Assembly (NCBI GenBank): GCA_965153455.1
Contig: OZ234495.1
Span: 3,658,001 to 3,722,000 of the forward strand
DNA length: 64,000 nt
Reading direction: 5' to 3'
Source of the DNA: Sphagnum compactum
Lineage: Eukaryota > Bryophyta > Sphagnopsida > Sphagnales
Of this stretch, positions 1 through 13,289 are shown piece by piece. Numbering within the stretch: the stretch's first letter is position 1; every line of letters begins with the position of its first letter. The notes under the pieces were generated by a model. That model saw only the letters and a program-made list of their open reading frames with translations. It was not told where the DNA came from and made no database searches. Position numbers and translations under genes: made by a program.

Positions 1-984
1 TTACTATTCCAAGTCCCAATAGACGTAGAATTAACACTCATAATTGAAGCGCAATCTATCTCTTTGGATAATCAAATTTGATGACCAACTATTGCTCATG
101 AATTTTATGGGTAATGTCACCTATCTTAAGTTCATCTTTATTAGATGTTGACATATTGTCTTGTTGAAAAAACACACAATTGCAGGGTCTATCATGTTTC
201 AGTTATTTGCACAATTATATGATGATTCCATATCGCTAAAGAAAATATATGGGCCATTGTTTGGTAATAAGCTAGTGTTTGGTGATGGGCAAGTTTACCT
301 TGCTTGTTGGAGATACAAATGGAGTGGCTTAAAACCACAATAAGTTCAATTGAAAATTGTCAAAGTGATGTTTACTATGAATGGAATAAGTTATATGAAT
401 GGAGTCATCTTGAAAATGATTTTTTTTAGTGGCTAATTTGTAGTGCATTATCCTTTTTAACATTTTGGTTATTTACATGCAACTATGGTTGAAATGTGAT
501 GCAATTATTGTTCAATCATAAAAGGTTGGCCCAAAACTACTTTCCATTTGTTTGAATTTTTTAGGGTAATGAATTCAATTTTCTTCCAACTTGTAAAACT
601 ATTAACAATTTATAAAGTCATGGTTTCATCATTTCATAATAATTTATTTTGCAATTAAGGTTCAAACACTTTTCACACATAACATAGATTCAACCCAAAG
701 ATTTCATTTATAATTCCTTGCCAAATATATTGACAAAAAAAAGGTTTTGAGTTTTGAAAATCATGAGCATAGGTATCAATATTGCATCTCTAACAATGAG
801 CTACATTTTCAAAAGCAAGTTTATGAATTATTACTTTGCCCTTCAAAGGCCTCACTAAATTTAATCAATCTCCTCAAATGTTGATTGTTTGCAAGGCAAA
901 GGGAAATAGGCACTCTAATTCTAGAGTCATCCAACACCATGTGCATACTTGGGAATTCAAAGCTTGAGGGAAGGTGGGTTAACA
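1..984. other. AT-rich intergenic spacer
   Basis: I see no supportable gene. The sequence is AT-rich with short poly-A and poly-T runs, and open frames are short and composition-driven. It lies downstream (3') of the minus-strand KANADI gene. Confidence 0.5.
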
Positions 985-1087
985 TATCTTATGATGGTTA
1001 GAAAATCATCATGGTGGCCATTTTCTAACCACCCTCTATAATTTTCTATATGACCACCTTGGTGATTTTCTAACCACCATAACATAT
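985..1087. repeat. Imperfect inverted repeat (hairpin, MITE-like)
   Basis: The left arm begins near 989 (ttatgatggttagaaaatca) and its near-complement ends near 1082. The arms are about 29 bp with roughly three mismatches. A further partial copy of the arm (ttttctaaccaccc) sits inside the loop. The hairpin lies about 250 bp beyond the KANADI 3' end. It could be a small foldback transposon remnant; no target duplication was identified. Confidence 0.55.
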
Positions 1088-1334
1088 TTTGTTTTCAAAC
1101 TTGAATACATGAATGCCATGTTTTTGGAATCATCAAAACATTCTCAAAGTGCAATCATGCACAACATTCAAAGTTGGAGGCAAAGCAAAAAAAAAAATGA
1201 TTTGTGCACACCAACCATCAAAAGTGGGTTTAATTTACAAGAAGAAATCAAAACATATGGGGCCATGACTCTCATACTAGCACTTGAGAAGGAAGAGCCA
1301 TTGAGGTGCATCAGTTGCACCATGATCCAACCCC

Positions 1335-3832
1335 CTAGTTGCACCTCCCAAGTGTGAACTCCAAATTGGGCATCCTGGGGATGATGTTAGTAGTATGGGA
1401 GGACACAAATTCAGATAGAGGAGGACTAAATTGAAGAGGAGGTTGCTTAATGGAAGGTGAGGTCGAGCCCATCATCCATTGGTTTTCCATTCCTTTGTCT
1501 TGGCTTAAGGTATGTGTAGCCTTCAGTTGTTGCTCCAATCCTATACAATTTGATGAGTAGGGTATGAGGGCTGGACTAGGCCATAGATTGGAAGCTTCCT
1601 TGTGATGGCTTCTTGTTTTGCATTAACAACAAAGTTGCTTGAGCATCACCCAAAGTAGAGTAGTAGTTTGAGGACTTAGGGAGGAATTTGGAGGTTTCAA
1701 GACCACGATTGCTCAAAGAACCTTGAGCCATTAGGAATTCTCCATAGTTCCTCCCATTGTTGTGAGGTGACTCAGCAAAATCATTTTGTCCTGCAATTAC
1801 AGTACAAGGAAAGAATTTCAAATTGGTTCCCTATGCCATTTGACCTTGTCAATGTAAAATTGCTACGCTTCTAACCTAAACACCATCATATACGAAGTTG
1901 TTATTAACTAGTGTGGTCTATTCTCTAGTCCTCGAGCCCCACAATTTTGGACATCCTCTAAAGAATAGCAACTTATGATCAAATCAAGTCGGTCCCATTT
2001 TCAAACTACACTCATTAGGCCAACCTGGTAGACTTAGAGGCTTACTGGTTGTCTTCACTGTCCGATACATCTGCAGTAACCAAAACAAACATTGCAAAAA
2101 ACCAGTTAGAAGCTGAAGTGATCATTTGTAATGTAGTGTTGATGAACACATTGGAAAGTTGCAAAACACTTGGGGAAGGTATCCAAAATACAAAAATATT
2201 AATACCCATGTTGCACACCAAAGAAAAAGCTTGACAAACACAAAATTTAATCTTCTTCCTACTATGTACCTACTTGTAAGTGACTTTTCACATGAGCCAG
2301 GGTGAGGTCCTTGACATTCATCAGCTCTAGCACAGATTTTGGTGTTGCCCCTGTGAGGAAATCAATAGTTCCAAATGGCCCACAAAACATGATGAACTTA
2401 ATTAATTGTAGGCATGATGACCAAACACTTTTAATCACAATCAAATAAGAGTTTAAGGTCATGGATTCAATATTTAAAAATTTAAGCTACCCTTTGGCCA
2501 TAAACTCTCTTGCAAATGTCCTTTAGCAAACCTCTTGGACAATTATATTGACCTCAATCATAAAGCAACAGCTATACGTCAATTGCAATGATGATAATCA
2601 ATGACAAAAGAACTTTTGATCACAATCAAATAAGGGTTTAGGGTTTTGGGGTTAATATAAAAAAGAGTTTGAGCTAGGCTCTCACTATAAACTTTCTTGC
2701 AAGTGACCTTTAGCAAACCTCTCATAGATATATTTGACCTCAATTTGTAAAACAGAAGTTATGGATCAATTGCAGTGAGGATAATTTCATCAACATAGAA
2801 GTCTCTTAATTACCTCTTCAATTGGTTACAAATCCTTGGGAAGAAGCATCACAAGCAAAGGCAGAAACACAAAGGGGGATGGATTTGATAGTAGAAGAAC
2901 ATACGTTCATGTCCACCAAGCAACTCCACAGCATGCACAAATTGTTGGTGTAAGCTATTAGTCCACCGCATCCTAGGAGTTCGCATAGACCGCTTGGATG
3001 GCGACTTGGACATAATAAACCCGCAGTGCAAGATGCGGGTAGTCTTTTGCAGATTGGAGCTAACACTGGTACAATCCCCTGCCGTAATGTGCATTAAACT
3101 AGGCAACAAACTCTGTGAATTAGAGCTTGATTGAAGGCAGTGGTATAAACCACCTGCAACAATGGGCTTCACGTATTCACTTTGCAGATTGTGCAATACA
3201 CCTCTGGTCTTCTCTTCTGCAGGCAGACTGAACGTTCCATGATCAGATGCAGCCTGGAGGTCCAATGAAGGATTGGCAATGCACAGGTCTGGTCTAGATG
3301 CAGTTGTACTAAAACTGGCTTCATGGTCATGGCACTTCCTAGGGCTTGAGACATAGCTCATGTCACTATTGGCATTGCAGCTGGCAGATTTCTGTTGCCT
3401 TTCCCAAAGATCAAAACCATGATGAATATGCTCAGGTGTCTTCTCATGTTGCCCACCCTTGGCATGTCTTGCAAGGCTTCTATTCCATGAAAAGGGGTTC
3501 AATTGTACAGTCCCTGGTGGCATGGCAGCCAGTTTTGCATCATTAACCCATGGCTGGGGGTTTCGACAGTCCCCAAGCCAGAGTGTGTCTTGTGGTGTCA
3601 TCTTATGCTTGAAATCATCTGGGTACCTCATATGCTCATGTGAAGTATTAGAAGAAGCAAGAACCAACCCACTAGGAAATGAGGGTGGCTGCTGCTGCTG
3701 CAATTGATTGTAAGAGTTGGGTGGGCGAATCTGAAGAGACAAATCAGGTCCTGCAACAGCTGGGGGGATGATGATGTGGGCAGCTCCCTCATTTGATGAA
3801 TTCAGCGACTTGGTGAAGAAAGACTCTTGCAT
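1335..3832 (-). CDS. KAN: KANADI-type GARP transcription factor (probable 3' frameshift)
   Basis: KANADI proteins are nuclear DNA-binding repressors that set abaxial identity and organ polarity. Exons on the minus strand: 3832-2905, 2350-2274, 2070-2046 and 1790-1576, joined in phase with good sites (GTATGT, GTAGGT and GTAAGC donors; CAG acceptors). Residues 29-38 read PDLSLQIRPP, the N-terminal KANADI motif. The GARP domain starts at residue 287 (RMRWTNSLHQQFVHAVELLG), continues in exon 2 (ATPKSVLELMNVKDLTLAHV, then KSHLQ) and ends in the 25-nt exon 3 (MYRTVKTT). The spliced frame stops at TAG 1578-1576 (414 aa). A one-base shift enters a second open frame running to 1335 that ends in NLEFTLGR, a conserved C-terminal KANADI motif, so the gene or the assembly probably lost a base near 1576. 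An extra exon of 3n length between exons 3 and 4 is possible. The ATG is the first in the long first exon. Confidence 0.88.
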
Positions 3833-6210
3833 TGTAAAATTCCAAGAAGCTTGAAATCTGCTGCCAACACTAGTATGTTGACGGTGCCTAGAAAAGCCGA
3901 AGCAGGTATAACTTTGTCTACACCTTGGTCATCTTATGAGACAAATTAATAATGCATGAGACTTGGGGACTGATTCACAAGAGCACACCACAAATCTAGA
4001 CCAAGAAGCCAAAAAAAATAAAAAATTTATGTGGATAATTGTCCCCCACAAAAAAAACTTTGATCTTGTTGGTTTTGCACTTGCCCACATCTGGACAATT
4101 TTCAACACTAATCTAATTGAACCTTCTCTTTATTATTGACTTTGCTTGCTTGTAAGGGGACAGACTATGGTTTTCATTTTGAGGATGGTTCACCAGGTGT
4201 TATTTTTAATTGTGAGTTTTTCCTTTTTGCTGCTTTGAACTTGTCATAATGGGCAGAGCCATTTTGCACAATATGTGCTGCTTGTTCTCAATGTACATAC
4301 TCGAGTGAGGAGAATTCAGGCTTCAACCTTCTTCTCACCTCACACAATAGAACACTCCTCACTAGGCTGTGATATAGGACCTTAGAGATTTTGTAAGATC
4401 TCGACCAACCAGGGTACAAGGTACCCACTTACAGAGCCTTTACATATTTGGTAAGATCCCAACCCAACCAGGGTATCATCAGAATCCAAGAGGGTTTTTT
4501 AAGTAGGGAAGGGGCCTACCTTATGAACATTCCAGAGACTTTGAATACCCTTCTTTTCCACTTCACTGGTAGGGGCAACCCAGGTAGGTACTAGGTCCAT
4601 GAAATCCTAGAAGGTTCTCAAAACATATAGGCCCATTTTTTCTTTGCATTTCAGATATCTGCTGAGCAGTCGTTACACATGGTGAGGCCCTTAGACAGGG
4701 GCGTTACAAGAATTTGGCACTGCCCAAGGCGGGAATTTGGGGGTTGCCGCCTGAGGCGTGCGCCAGATGCTGGTGACGCCCTCATCCGCAGGCCTTGCCT
4801 AGGGCCACTTAATGAACTGCAAAGCACTGCCTGGATTTTTTCTTTTGTATTTTCAGCTCCCTGACCTGCTTGAAGAAACCTGTTTTCAGGACGCGGGATC
4901 TTTTGCGGTGGAAGGTACCAGCCAGGCGATACTGGGACCTTGGGATCTTCTGACCAGCGGAAGGTACCAGCCGGCCTGTCACTATTTCTAAAAATTGAAA
5001 AAATCCCAGCTTCCCTTTATGTAGGAAAAGGACTTGAGTACATGCCCTTCTCCTACACGTAATTATGATTAATCATAATTTCGGATGTTTACTTATGGGC
5101 TAGGAACACAGAGAGCGTGAAAGAGAGGGTGGCAGGTAGTTATGTGAGAGAGCATGAAAAGGAAGAATGGTAGGTAGTTAGGTACGTTGGTAGGTGGGAG
5201 GGAGAGATCGCACCAAGAGCACAACGACGTCTCTCCAGCAGAGGCCGCTGATCATCGACGGAGCTTCAAAGGTGGTATTCCATTCTCGAATTTTGTTGTA
5301 GCGATGAGACTTGCCATGAGATTCGACATCATAGAGATTTGAATTATCGGCCTCCTGCAGCAGCAGCAGCAGCAGCTACTCCGGCGCACGTCCAGCAGAA
5401 CAACCCGAAAAGCAGTTCTCCATTGCCTAGGGTTAATACCCGAGGCAGTATTACTCCAGACGGAAAGAGGGAAGCGTAAAACAAAAAAACACACACACAC
5501 ACACAACACAACAACAACAAACCGATCTAAAGCTCCTCTGTACGAGTCACGAGCTAATTTCACCGGAAGTTCAGTAGCACATGCAGATGATCAGCTGGAT
5601 CGAAACCACAAATTAGTAACCTGAAGAGAGAGAGCACAGACAAGCTGCTGCTGTGACTTGCTGCAACGAATGCACGACAGTAGCAACAATTACGACATAG
5701 GCAAGAAGAACCAGGAACGGTAGCTCCGCCGTGGAGGAGTCCGCATGCGAGTTACCAAATAAGGCAGCAGCAGCAGCAGGCATTGAGGATCGCACTAGAA
5801 GAAGAGGAGAACTAGCCATACTTCTTTTGCAAATTGCTGCATGCTCGCGAGCAAAACAAAAACCGACCACCAAAAAAAAAACAAGAAAGAAGAAGAAGAA
5901 GAGGAAGAAGAACAGCAAAACTAGGGCCGTCGACGCTTTCTTTTGTAAACAATGTGACAAAACAACTCCAGCGACGTGTAGTGCAGACGAGAAAGAGAGA
6001 TGAAGCAAGCAAGCGATGGCGGAAGCTCTCGCGCGGGAGACGAGAAAACAGGAGAACGAACGAGAAAGACGCGTGCACCAAACTGCCCGAGGCGTCAGGG
6101 AGTTTTGGAGCCCGTTGCCCGTAGAAGCTGCCCATGGTAAAAATAAAAACCATAATTTCCACCCCACCCCTTCATGTGATTTTTTCCTCTTGTAATGAAT
6201 GGGTCTCATT
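3833..6210 (-). promoter_or_regulatory. 5' leader and promoter region of the KANADI gene
   Basis: No convincing coding frame is present. From about 5.1 to 6.1 kb the sequence is richer in CpG and simple repeats than its surroundings: CAG runs at about 5357-5376 and 5764-5780, a CA run at 5490-5508, and GAA/AAG-rich stretches at 5880-5915. On the minus strand these read as CT-rich tracts typical of plant 5' untranslated leaders. A near-exact 15-bp direct repeat (ggaaggtaccagcc) occurs at about 4911 and 4960, and a second direct repeat (aaccagggta) at about 4407 and 4465. The transcription start is not visible; its placement here is inferred from composition and orientation. Confidence 0.4.
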
Positions 6211-6550
6211 GATTTGGCAAATCATTAAAAAAAAAACTCTCAAAAAATATCGAACACTCCCAAGGTAAAAATTTTATTAGAGATAGAATTGATAAATTGA
6301 TAATACTCTAAATTATTAGAATAAAAAATTATTAAATTTAACATAATGTAAATAATTTAATTTGAATATTTTAAATTTTAATTTAATTTTTTAAAAAAAC
6401 TCCCATTTGGCTCACCTATGTAGGTTTAAAAAGTAGAACTTTGGACAAGGAATATGTGATAAATTCTGTAGCTACATGGAACTAGATATATGGTGCCCTC
6501 CAAATACACTAGGAAATTTCTTTGAGTGCTTTTAAAGAGCATATGTGCGA

Positions 6551-6576
6551 CATCCATCCATCCATCCATCCATCCG
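6551..6576. repeat. (CATC)n microsatellite
   Basis: Six tandem catc units followed by catccgtc. This is a perfect tetranucleotide array in spacer DNA. Confidence 0.8.
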
Positions 6577-7340
6577 TCTGGAGGACCTTGGAATGCTGTT
6601 CAAAATGTTGCCCAAAATTCAAAATTCAAAAGCTTTCAACAACCCAAAAACCCTAGTTTTTTTAAGCCACCCAGAATTGAGTTTGAGTTTGAGTTTGAGG
6701 AGGTGGTCTTTTTGGTGGGTTTTTAACTTAAATTTGGAGGCACTGCTCTTCTCTTGGTCTCTTGGTTTCCTCTTTTGATTTTATCCCATATGCTTTGGCT
6801 AAAGTTGAATTGTCATATATATAAACTAAAATGGTGAGGTACGTACATGGAAGTCACAATGCTTCACTTAGGGGAGTGAGGGTCATAGAGGTGCTTCTAT
6901 CCAAGAGGGCTGTCCAACCTTTTCAAAAAGATGGAGGTTGGGGCCAATTTGATGTTGGCACTTCCGAAACAAAAATTAAAATAAAAGAACTTTGAGTACG
7001 CATCCTTACCAATTAATAGATTCAAATATATATATATTACCAATATAATTGGTTATAATTGGTACTAGTATATAATTATAATTATTCAATAGTAGGCCAC
7101 AAAGCTCAATAGTCAATCCTTAAAAAATTAGCAATTTGTGCGGGTCCTATAAGGTTAAGTGAAAAAAAGCTCACATGTACTTGAATCTGATTTTGGTTAT
7201 CCCTCTCCTCTCACCACCATTTAACTGGGGTCTCTTTATTGGAGTGGTGGGCTAGCACAAGACACTAATTTGAGGGAGGGAGTACATGTCTTTTCTCAAC
7301 CATAGTTACCTAGTAGGGTTTAATAAAACAAAGTGAGGGG

Positions 7341-7380
7341 GAAAAAATATAATATAATATAATAATAATAATAATAATCA
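7341..7380. repeat. (AAT)n microsatellite
   Basis: An AT-rich run of aatat and aataat units ends in several perfect aat triplets. It is a simple repeat in spacer DNA. Confidence 0.75.
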
Positions 7381-7666
7381 AGTGCACCTGCATCCACCAT
7401 TGGCTAATAGCACAAACTTTGTGGGAAGTGCCTAGCCCTGACCACGTGGGTTTAGGAGCGTGGTGGATAATTTAGGAAGCCCACATGCACCCCCCCCCCT
7501 ACTACTAGCTTCCTTCCCTTATAGCCTATAGGTATGGGGCCAAAAAGCTAATATTAAAATTGAAAGTGCTAAAATTCAATTTTGTGTGTTTTTTTCAGAT
7601 TTTCAATAGCCAGAATTTGACCAAAGTCTAAGAAAAAGCGCCAGATTTTTACCACATGGTTCATGT

Positions 7667-7785
7667 AGTTAGCCAAAACTACTAAAAGGATGTTTTAAAA
7701 ATTTGACTTTCATTATTTTGAGTTGTAGCCAAGTTTGGCTAAATCTTCCTTCTGGGTCATTATCCACCACTTTGGCTAAATCACA
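7667..7785. repeat. Dispersed repeat, copy A
   Basis: This block resembles 19014-19141. Shared stretches include tagccaaaa, tagccaagtttggct / tagccagatttggct, and a closing ccaccactttggctaaatcaca / caccacttttggttacatcaca. The order of blocks is the same and divergence is high. It is a decayed copy of an unidentified interspersed element. Confidence 0.45.
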
Positions 7786-9459
7786 ATCCTGCTCCTCCTA
7801 TGCTTTAGATCTGCCATGATGCTTTCGATACAGCAATAAGCAAGGAAAACATGCACGACCATCACTTTTGTCGCCTTTGGATTTTGTTGATGATGGTTTT
7901 GGCTATTCAGTATGTTCTCATGGACTCACTCCCACATTCCTTTCTTTCATCCTTGTCGTCGCGGGCGCACTTACCATTTGGTACTCTACAAACCTATAAT
8001 AATATTTGCCTCTTCTACTTTCGGATGATTAGACTAGTGCTAGCCAGAGTAGGGTATTGATCTACTACATACAAGTTCAAGCTAAGGATGTATGAATAGC
8101 GTGCAAATATGGGACCAGCCCACATTGAATTTCTTGCTTGCTGATCCTCCTTCCCGGTTTTCATGCCTGCATCACTCCTCCTCACAAATTATTAGATCCT
8201 TATTTATTGACTGCTCCCTGTTTCTGATTGGGTAGATAGTTTGATTCGTCCAAGTAGGGTGCTATTATTACTAGTCTCCTATGTACTTGCAGTTGCAGTT
8301 TTGAGTTTCATGGGTGGAGTTGGAAAAAAAAGGTAGTAACTAAAAGTTGCTTGCTTGACATGTTTTTGCAAGGTCACATACTGAGCTTTGGTCTAGATGC
8401 TCGTATGTAGAGCATAAGCAACGGGCAGCCCTCTATAAGTATTCACCACATCCAGTGTCCACCATCGCCACTCAATGAGGAATAGTGATTTATAATTGCT
8501 GAGAAAGAGTCATTTCCTGCTATTGGCGCTCTAAGACGGCTCTGGTAAACATGTGCAGTTTTCCAAGCCCCAAGAAGCTTCACAGTGTTCGGCATGCTCT
8601 TACGCAAACTTGCTGCCATAGAGTAGTAGTTGCTGTGCTCCTCGCGTGGTAGGGGATTAACGGGAATAACTTAGTAGTAACTTGTACCATCAGTTTGTTA
8701 GTACAAGTTTTGCTAGTACAAGTGCGGGTGGCAGCCCTCTATGATCTCGAGGAGTGTGCACTGTGCAGTACCTGTGGGAGTCTCTTGTGGAGACGTTGGC
8801 AACTGCGCCCATTTTGTGACGACGCTGCTTCTTCTTCTGCTGCTCTTGAGCTGCAGCACAATATAACTTTTAAATTTTCTATTCATATAATTTTTTATCT
8901 AATTCTGCATCTCATGTTTTCCATGACATAGTAGAGTTATCCGCAAAGTAAGGAAATTTTATTAAATCTTGGTACGAAATGTTGTAACTCAGCATTTTAA
9001 TGCACAAGGTTCGAGAGTAATTATAATAGTTTTACAGGCAGGAGCAGTGGAAATATATGACGCAGCAGTGCAAGCGCTGAGGAAAAAGGAAACACAACAT
9101 GAACACCAAAATTGGTGGAAAAGCTAGTTTGGGTCCCAGTTATTTCCTTTTGTAAAATTTTCATTACCAGTTAACGTGTTTGATGCCCTATTATGCCGAA
9201 ACTGGCTGTTTTCTCACCCCCCAATCGCCGGACTTTATGGATAACTCTAGTAGTCTTCTTCTTTTTCTTCTTCTTCTTCTTTTGCATTTTGACATCGCCC
9301 TATTCATCATCATTCTCTTAAGTTACTTTCTCCTTCCCTTTGGGCATGTGTGCCTGGCATGCATATTGTCCCTTTGAGCCTTGCCTTTTGTCTGCCAATG
9401 GACATGTTTTGCCGTGCAACGCCTGCCTGCCGCATCCTTTCCGTAGAGGACCATCACCC

Positions 9460-9481
9460 AGCTAGCTAGCTAGCTAGCTAT
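9460..9481. repeat. (GCTA)n microsatellite
   Basis: Five perfect gcta (agct) units in tandem. The run is self-complementary, so it could fold into a hairpin. Confidence 0.8.
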
Positions 9482-9566
9482 TCTGCTGCCAGGCTTTTTC
9501 AGGTAGTCTTCAATGGCAGAAATGAGAGCAGTTGCAGATGACCCCACAATTCCATCATTTCCTACC

Positions 9567-9650
9567 TACCTAGCCCACCCTCGAGTCCCTCATTTCCTAC
9601 CCACCTGCCTACTTACTTACCTACCGATCTACCTATCTACCTACTACTGC
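9567..9650. repeat. CTAC/CTAT-rich degenerate tetranucleotide tract
   Basis: Interrupted cctacc, ctacttactt and ctatctac units form a degenerate tetranucleotide array. The short plus-strand open frame through it is a by-product of the repeat. Confidence 0.6.
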
Positions 9651-10420
9651 TGTTTCATACCTACCAGCTGTTGTCTTCTACACCATTCAAGTGTCATGGA
9701 ATGAACTTTTCACAAATGGTGGTTTTCAACAAGCATTCCCAATGTTTAGCCTAATAGTGAATGGTAATCAAAGTCTTGCAACATGTGACTTTGGTTGGTG
9801 CCTATTGGAACAAACTTTAGAACCATGAAAACAAGTTTGTTTTATCCCCAAGAAAAACTACATTGTGAAGATATTAGATTGTTAGATTGTTTGAAATACA
9901 ACTTGAATCTAGTTCATCAAATGTTTGAAGAAACGGTGCTTCTACATATTTCAAGGAAAAAAAAACCATTGTGTGAAATCTTGCTTTTAAGTGGAGGGTA
10001 GATATAGATATAAGCTTTGAATTGCCAAAAATAATCATGTTCATTGTAAACCACCAATATTACCATGTTTCTACCATAAGTAGAATTTAAGGTTGTGAAA
10101 AAATAGATGAACATCCCCAACAAAAAAACCAAAAAATAAAAAAAATTCTATGGGAAGAGGGCCCAATCCTTCCTTTTGGGTTTTGTCCATCTTATCTTAT
10201 TGGCTTCATCGCACAAAGCATTTTTAAAATGTTTTTCAAAGGAATCATCTACTTTTCATGAGGATTTGATTTTGCACTCTTTTCAAACATTAAGAAAAAA
10301 ATCTTGTAATTCACACAATAGAATATTACAAACAAAGAAACTTGCTTCTAGCAACGGAGGATGTTTGACTAGCGTTCAAATTATTATTATTATTTTGCAT
10401 TCCTTGTCCCTCTTTTGCTC

Positions 10421-10450
10421 CTTTTCCTCCTCCTCCTCCTCCTCCTCCTT
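10421..10450. repeat. (TCC)n microsatellite
   Basis: About eight tandem tcc units (tttcctcctcctcctcctcc...). This yields poly-Ser or poly-Gly in overlapping frames, which I do not regard as coding. Confidence 0.8.
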
Positions 10451-13289
10451 TAATTACTTTTTTTTCTTCATGTCTCGAAAGGAGACAACATTTGATGATT
10501 GGTGCCATGTTTCGTTGTGATGTTAAAAGTAAAAAGTGCATTTCTGAGTTTATTTTATCACAACAACATAGAAGAATAACAAAGTCAAATAGACTCGCTC
10601 CCTCGTCACTACTCAGCAAAGTTCCATTTGGTAGATAAGGTTTTTTTATATCAACTTTAGTGTGCCACTAGCTAACATTTGAATATAAAGTTGTGTGACA
10701 TAAGCATCCTTAGAATTGGCCAAGGTTTAGAGTTAGTCATCAAACTACCAATTCATCAAAGTACAACAATCTATGACTCACAACATGATCATTCATGGAC
10801 ATATTTTAAAAATATGTCTGAAATTTGAATAATCCCTATTACGAACAAAGGGTGCTTCTTGGACAAATCATGAACTAATTCATTTTGCATGCAAATTATC
10901 TCACCATGTCACACAAGTCCATCATTTCTCATGAGTTTATGTGAACCCATTATAAAAGACAAACCCATGACATGACATGACGATGAACTAATGTATATGA
11001 CTTTTGAGTCAATATTTTACCCATATAAATATTGGCCTATCATGATCTCTATTTGGATGTGCAAACCATGTCCCCAAAATTCACAGCCTTTCCATTAGCC
11101 TGAGCCATAAAAAGTGTTCAACAAAGTGAGAAAAAAAATCTAGTCTCCCAATGAGGTGAGCCAATATATCTTCAAAAGGCTCAATTGTTTCTCCTTAGCA
11201 ACTAAAGGACAAAAAAATTTCTTTTGGTGAATTTTAACCACGAAAAAATAAAAAGCTTGGAATTTTTTTGGGGGAAACAAAAAATAGCGCAAATTGGACT
11301 AGGTTTGCCAATTTTTTGAAACCACAACCATGGTAGGGGGGTTTTGAAATTCTTCTCTTTTTCTTTTGATCAACATGTTCAATTTTTTTTTTTTCCGATG
11401 GGGGGAGGAGCATGGCGAACATGTTGACAAGAAGCCAAACAAACACAAATGAATTCAATGCATTAAAGTTCGCTTTTTGTGATCATTTCATGGCAAACTT
11501 GTTTAAGTCTTTTTGTTGGGGGGACCAGAGTTGGACTAATTTGGAAGCAAGGGGGAGCAAGTGAAGGGGACATGGCAAACATGCTAATAACAAGCCAAGT
11601 GGAGCATATGCATTAGAGGCACTAAAGGTCTAGTTTTCATAAGTCATCTTTATTTATTCATTGCATTTTTTTATTTTGGGTTTTCTTTGAGAGTTGTTTC
11701 AACTTTTTTTTGTTTGTTGGTATGAAAGAAGGATGAATCAATGTTCATCTTATTCATATATGTGTTCATATTCACACAAAGGAGTTGTTCCCAAATCATG
11801 TTTCTTGAAATGCATGGCACATGTTTAAATTTCAAATATATCTTATGTTTGCATGAACTTTGGTGTGGTGATTATGGAGATTTACAAAGTTCCAACTTTA
11901 TCATTTACATAAGTGAACCATATGGGCATGTTCTATTTTGAGAATCTCTCAAGACTAAGTTTTTTTGGTGTGTGGTGAACTAATCAAAGAGGCCTATCAC
12001 CAAAAGAAAAAAAATGTTTTGGGTGTTCACCCAACTAATTTTTATATGTTAATTTTAAAATTTACATATTTGTTGGAGTCATGTGTTTAATGCCACTAAT
12101 AGTATTCGGTAGTCACACCATTGGTTTACTAAAAAACTAGTGTCATCAATGGTATCAATATTCTATAATTTTTGAGGAGCCTAATATCATCCCAAAATAA
12201 TTTTAACACCATGCATCAATTTGGGTTGGTATTACGTACCCAAATAACAATCCTTTTGCCTTTAGAGGAGGAGCCTAGCTTGCTTGCCTATAGGAATTGG
12301 CTTTGGGGATCCAAAAAAAATTCTAGAATTCCTCCCCCCCCCCTCCCCCTCCCCTCTAAAGCTTTCTAAGTGTAAGTAACAAAGTTGACTAATCTTTAAC
12401 ATCATCATCTAGTGTTATTGTTTCTTCTTTCTAGGAGTTAGGTGTGTGTGTCAGGTTCATTCTTTACCTTAAGAGAAAAAAAAACTCCCAAGACAACAAA
12501 AAAAAATTGACATTTGAAAAGAGATTGAAGAGTTAAGGAATAACCACTTGGTAGACATGAGGATTGTAGGGATCAGACATGTAACAATAGACGAAGAAGA
12601 AGAAATTGGTGGAAAAAATTTCAATTAGGGTTTTTTTTTCTTAGCCTTCACAAAATGTTTTGCTTTTGGTTAAGGCTTTTGTTTCATTTTGAACTTGTGT
12701 TCTAGTGGAACCCATTGGGATTTCAGTGAAATCGATCGTTAGATTAGAACCTATGGGCATCAACTTATTAGAAAAAACTTTGGACTTTTTGTAGGTTTTT
12801 TTTCGAGGGTTTAGATTTTCATGGAAGATGAGAAAGTAGAGTGGCTTATTAAGTGTGTGGGCCTAGAACTTGAAGATAATATTTTCAAGTTTGTCCCCAA
12901 AAAATAAATAAATAAATAAATAAAACATTTTTTTTTGTCAATGTTGTATATAGTTATTGGAGTGGATTGGGATATTTGTGATGAGGGTATCTAGTCCACC
13001 ACAATTGTTTTTTAGGAAACCTTACTTATCTCAAATCCTTTAGGATTGGGAATAAAGAGTGAAGCTTATAATGTTTTAACATTAGGATGTATAGGTCGTG
13101 TTGAACCCAACATAATAGCGATTGTGCCACTCAAGCCTCTAGTGAAGTTAAGGTTTGGCTTTGGCATAATGCCCTAACCAAGGACCCTCAAGCAATTTCC
13201 TATATTTATCCTTTCGTTTCATTTAATCTTTCATGGTTGGCTTTGTAGATTTAGGATTACCCTATAACAATAGGTAGTTTTTTAACAAG

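Larger units (their letters stand above)
6211..13260. other. AT-rich intergenic spacer with simple repeats
   Basis: No gene could be supported over about 7 kb. The content is long A/T-rich stretches, homopolymers (C run at 7491-7499, C-rich run at 12330-12355) and microsatellites listed separately. The short open frames lack recognisable domains and any splice context. Confidence 0.5.

Noticed and set aside
5613-6209. 198-codon minus-strand frame upstream of KANADI
   Set aside because: Its Phe/Leu/Ser/Ala-rich composition reflects CT and GCT repeats. No homology is recognised, and it fits a 5' untranslated leader better.
9460-9650. Short repeats considered as a possible CRISPR-like array
   Set aside because: Units are 4 bp without unique spacers. 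They are plain microsatellites in plant nuclear DNA.
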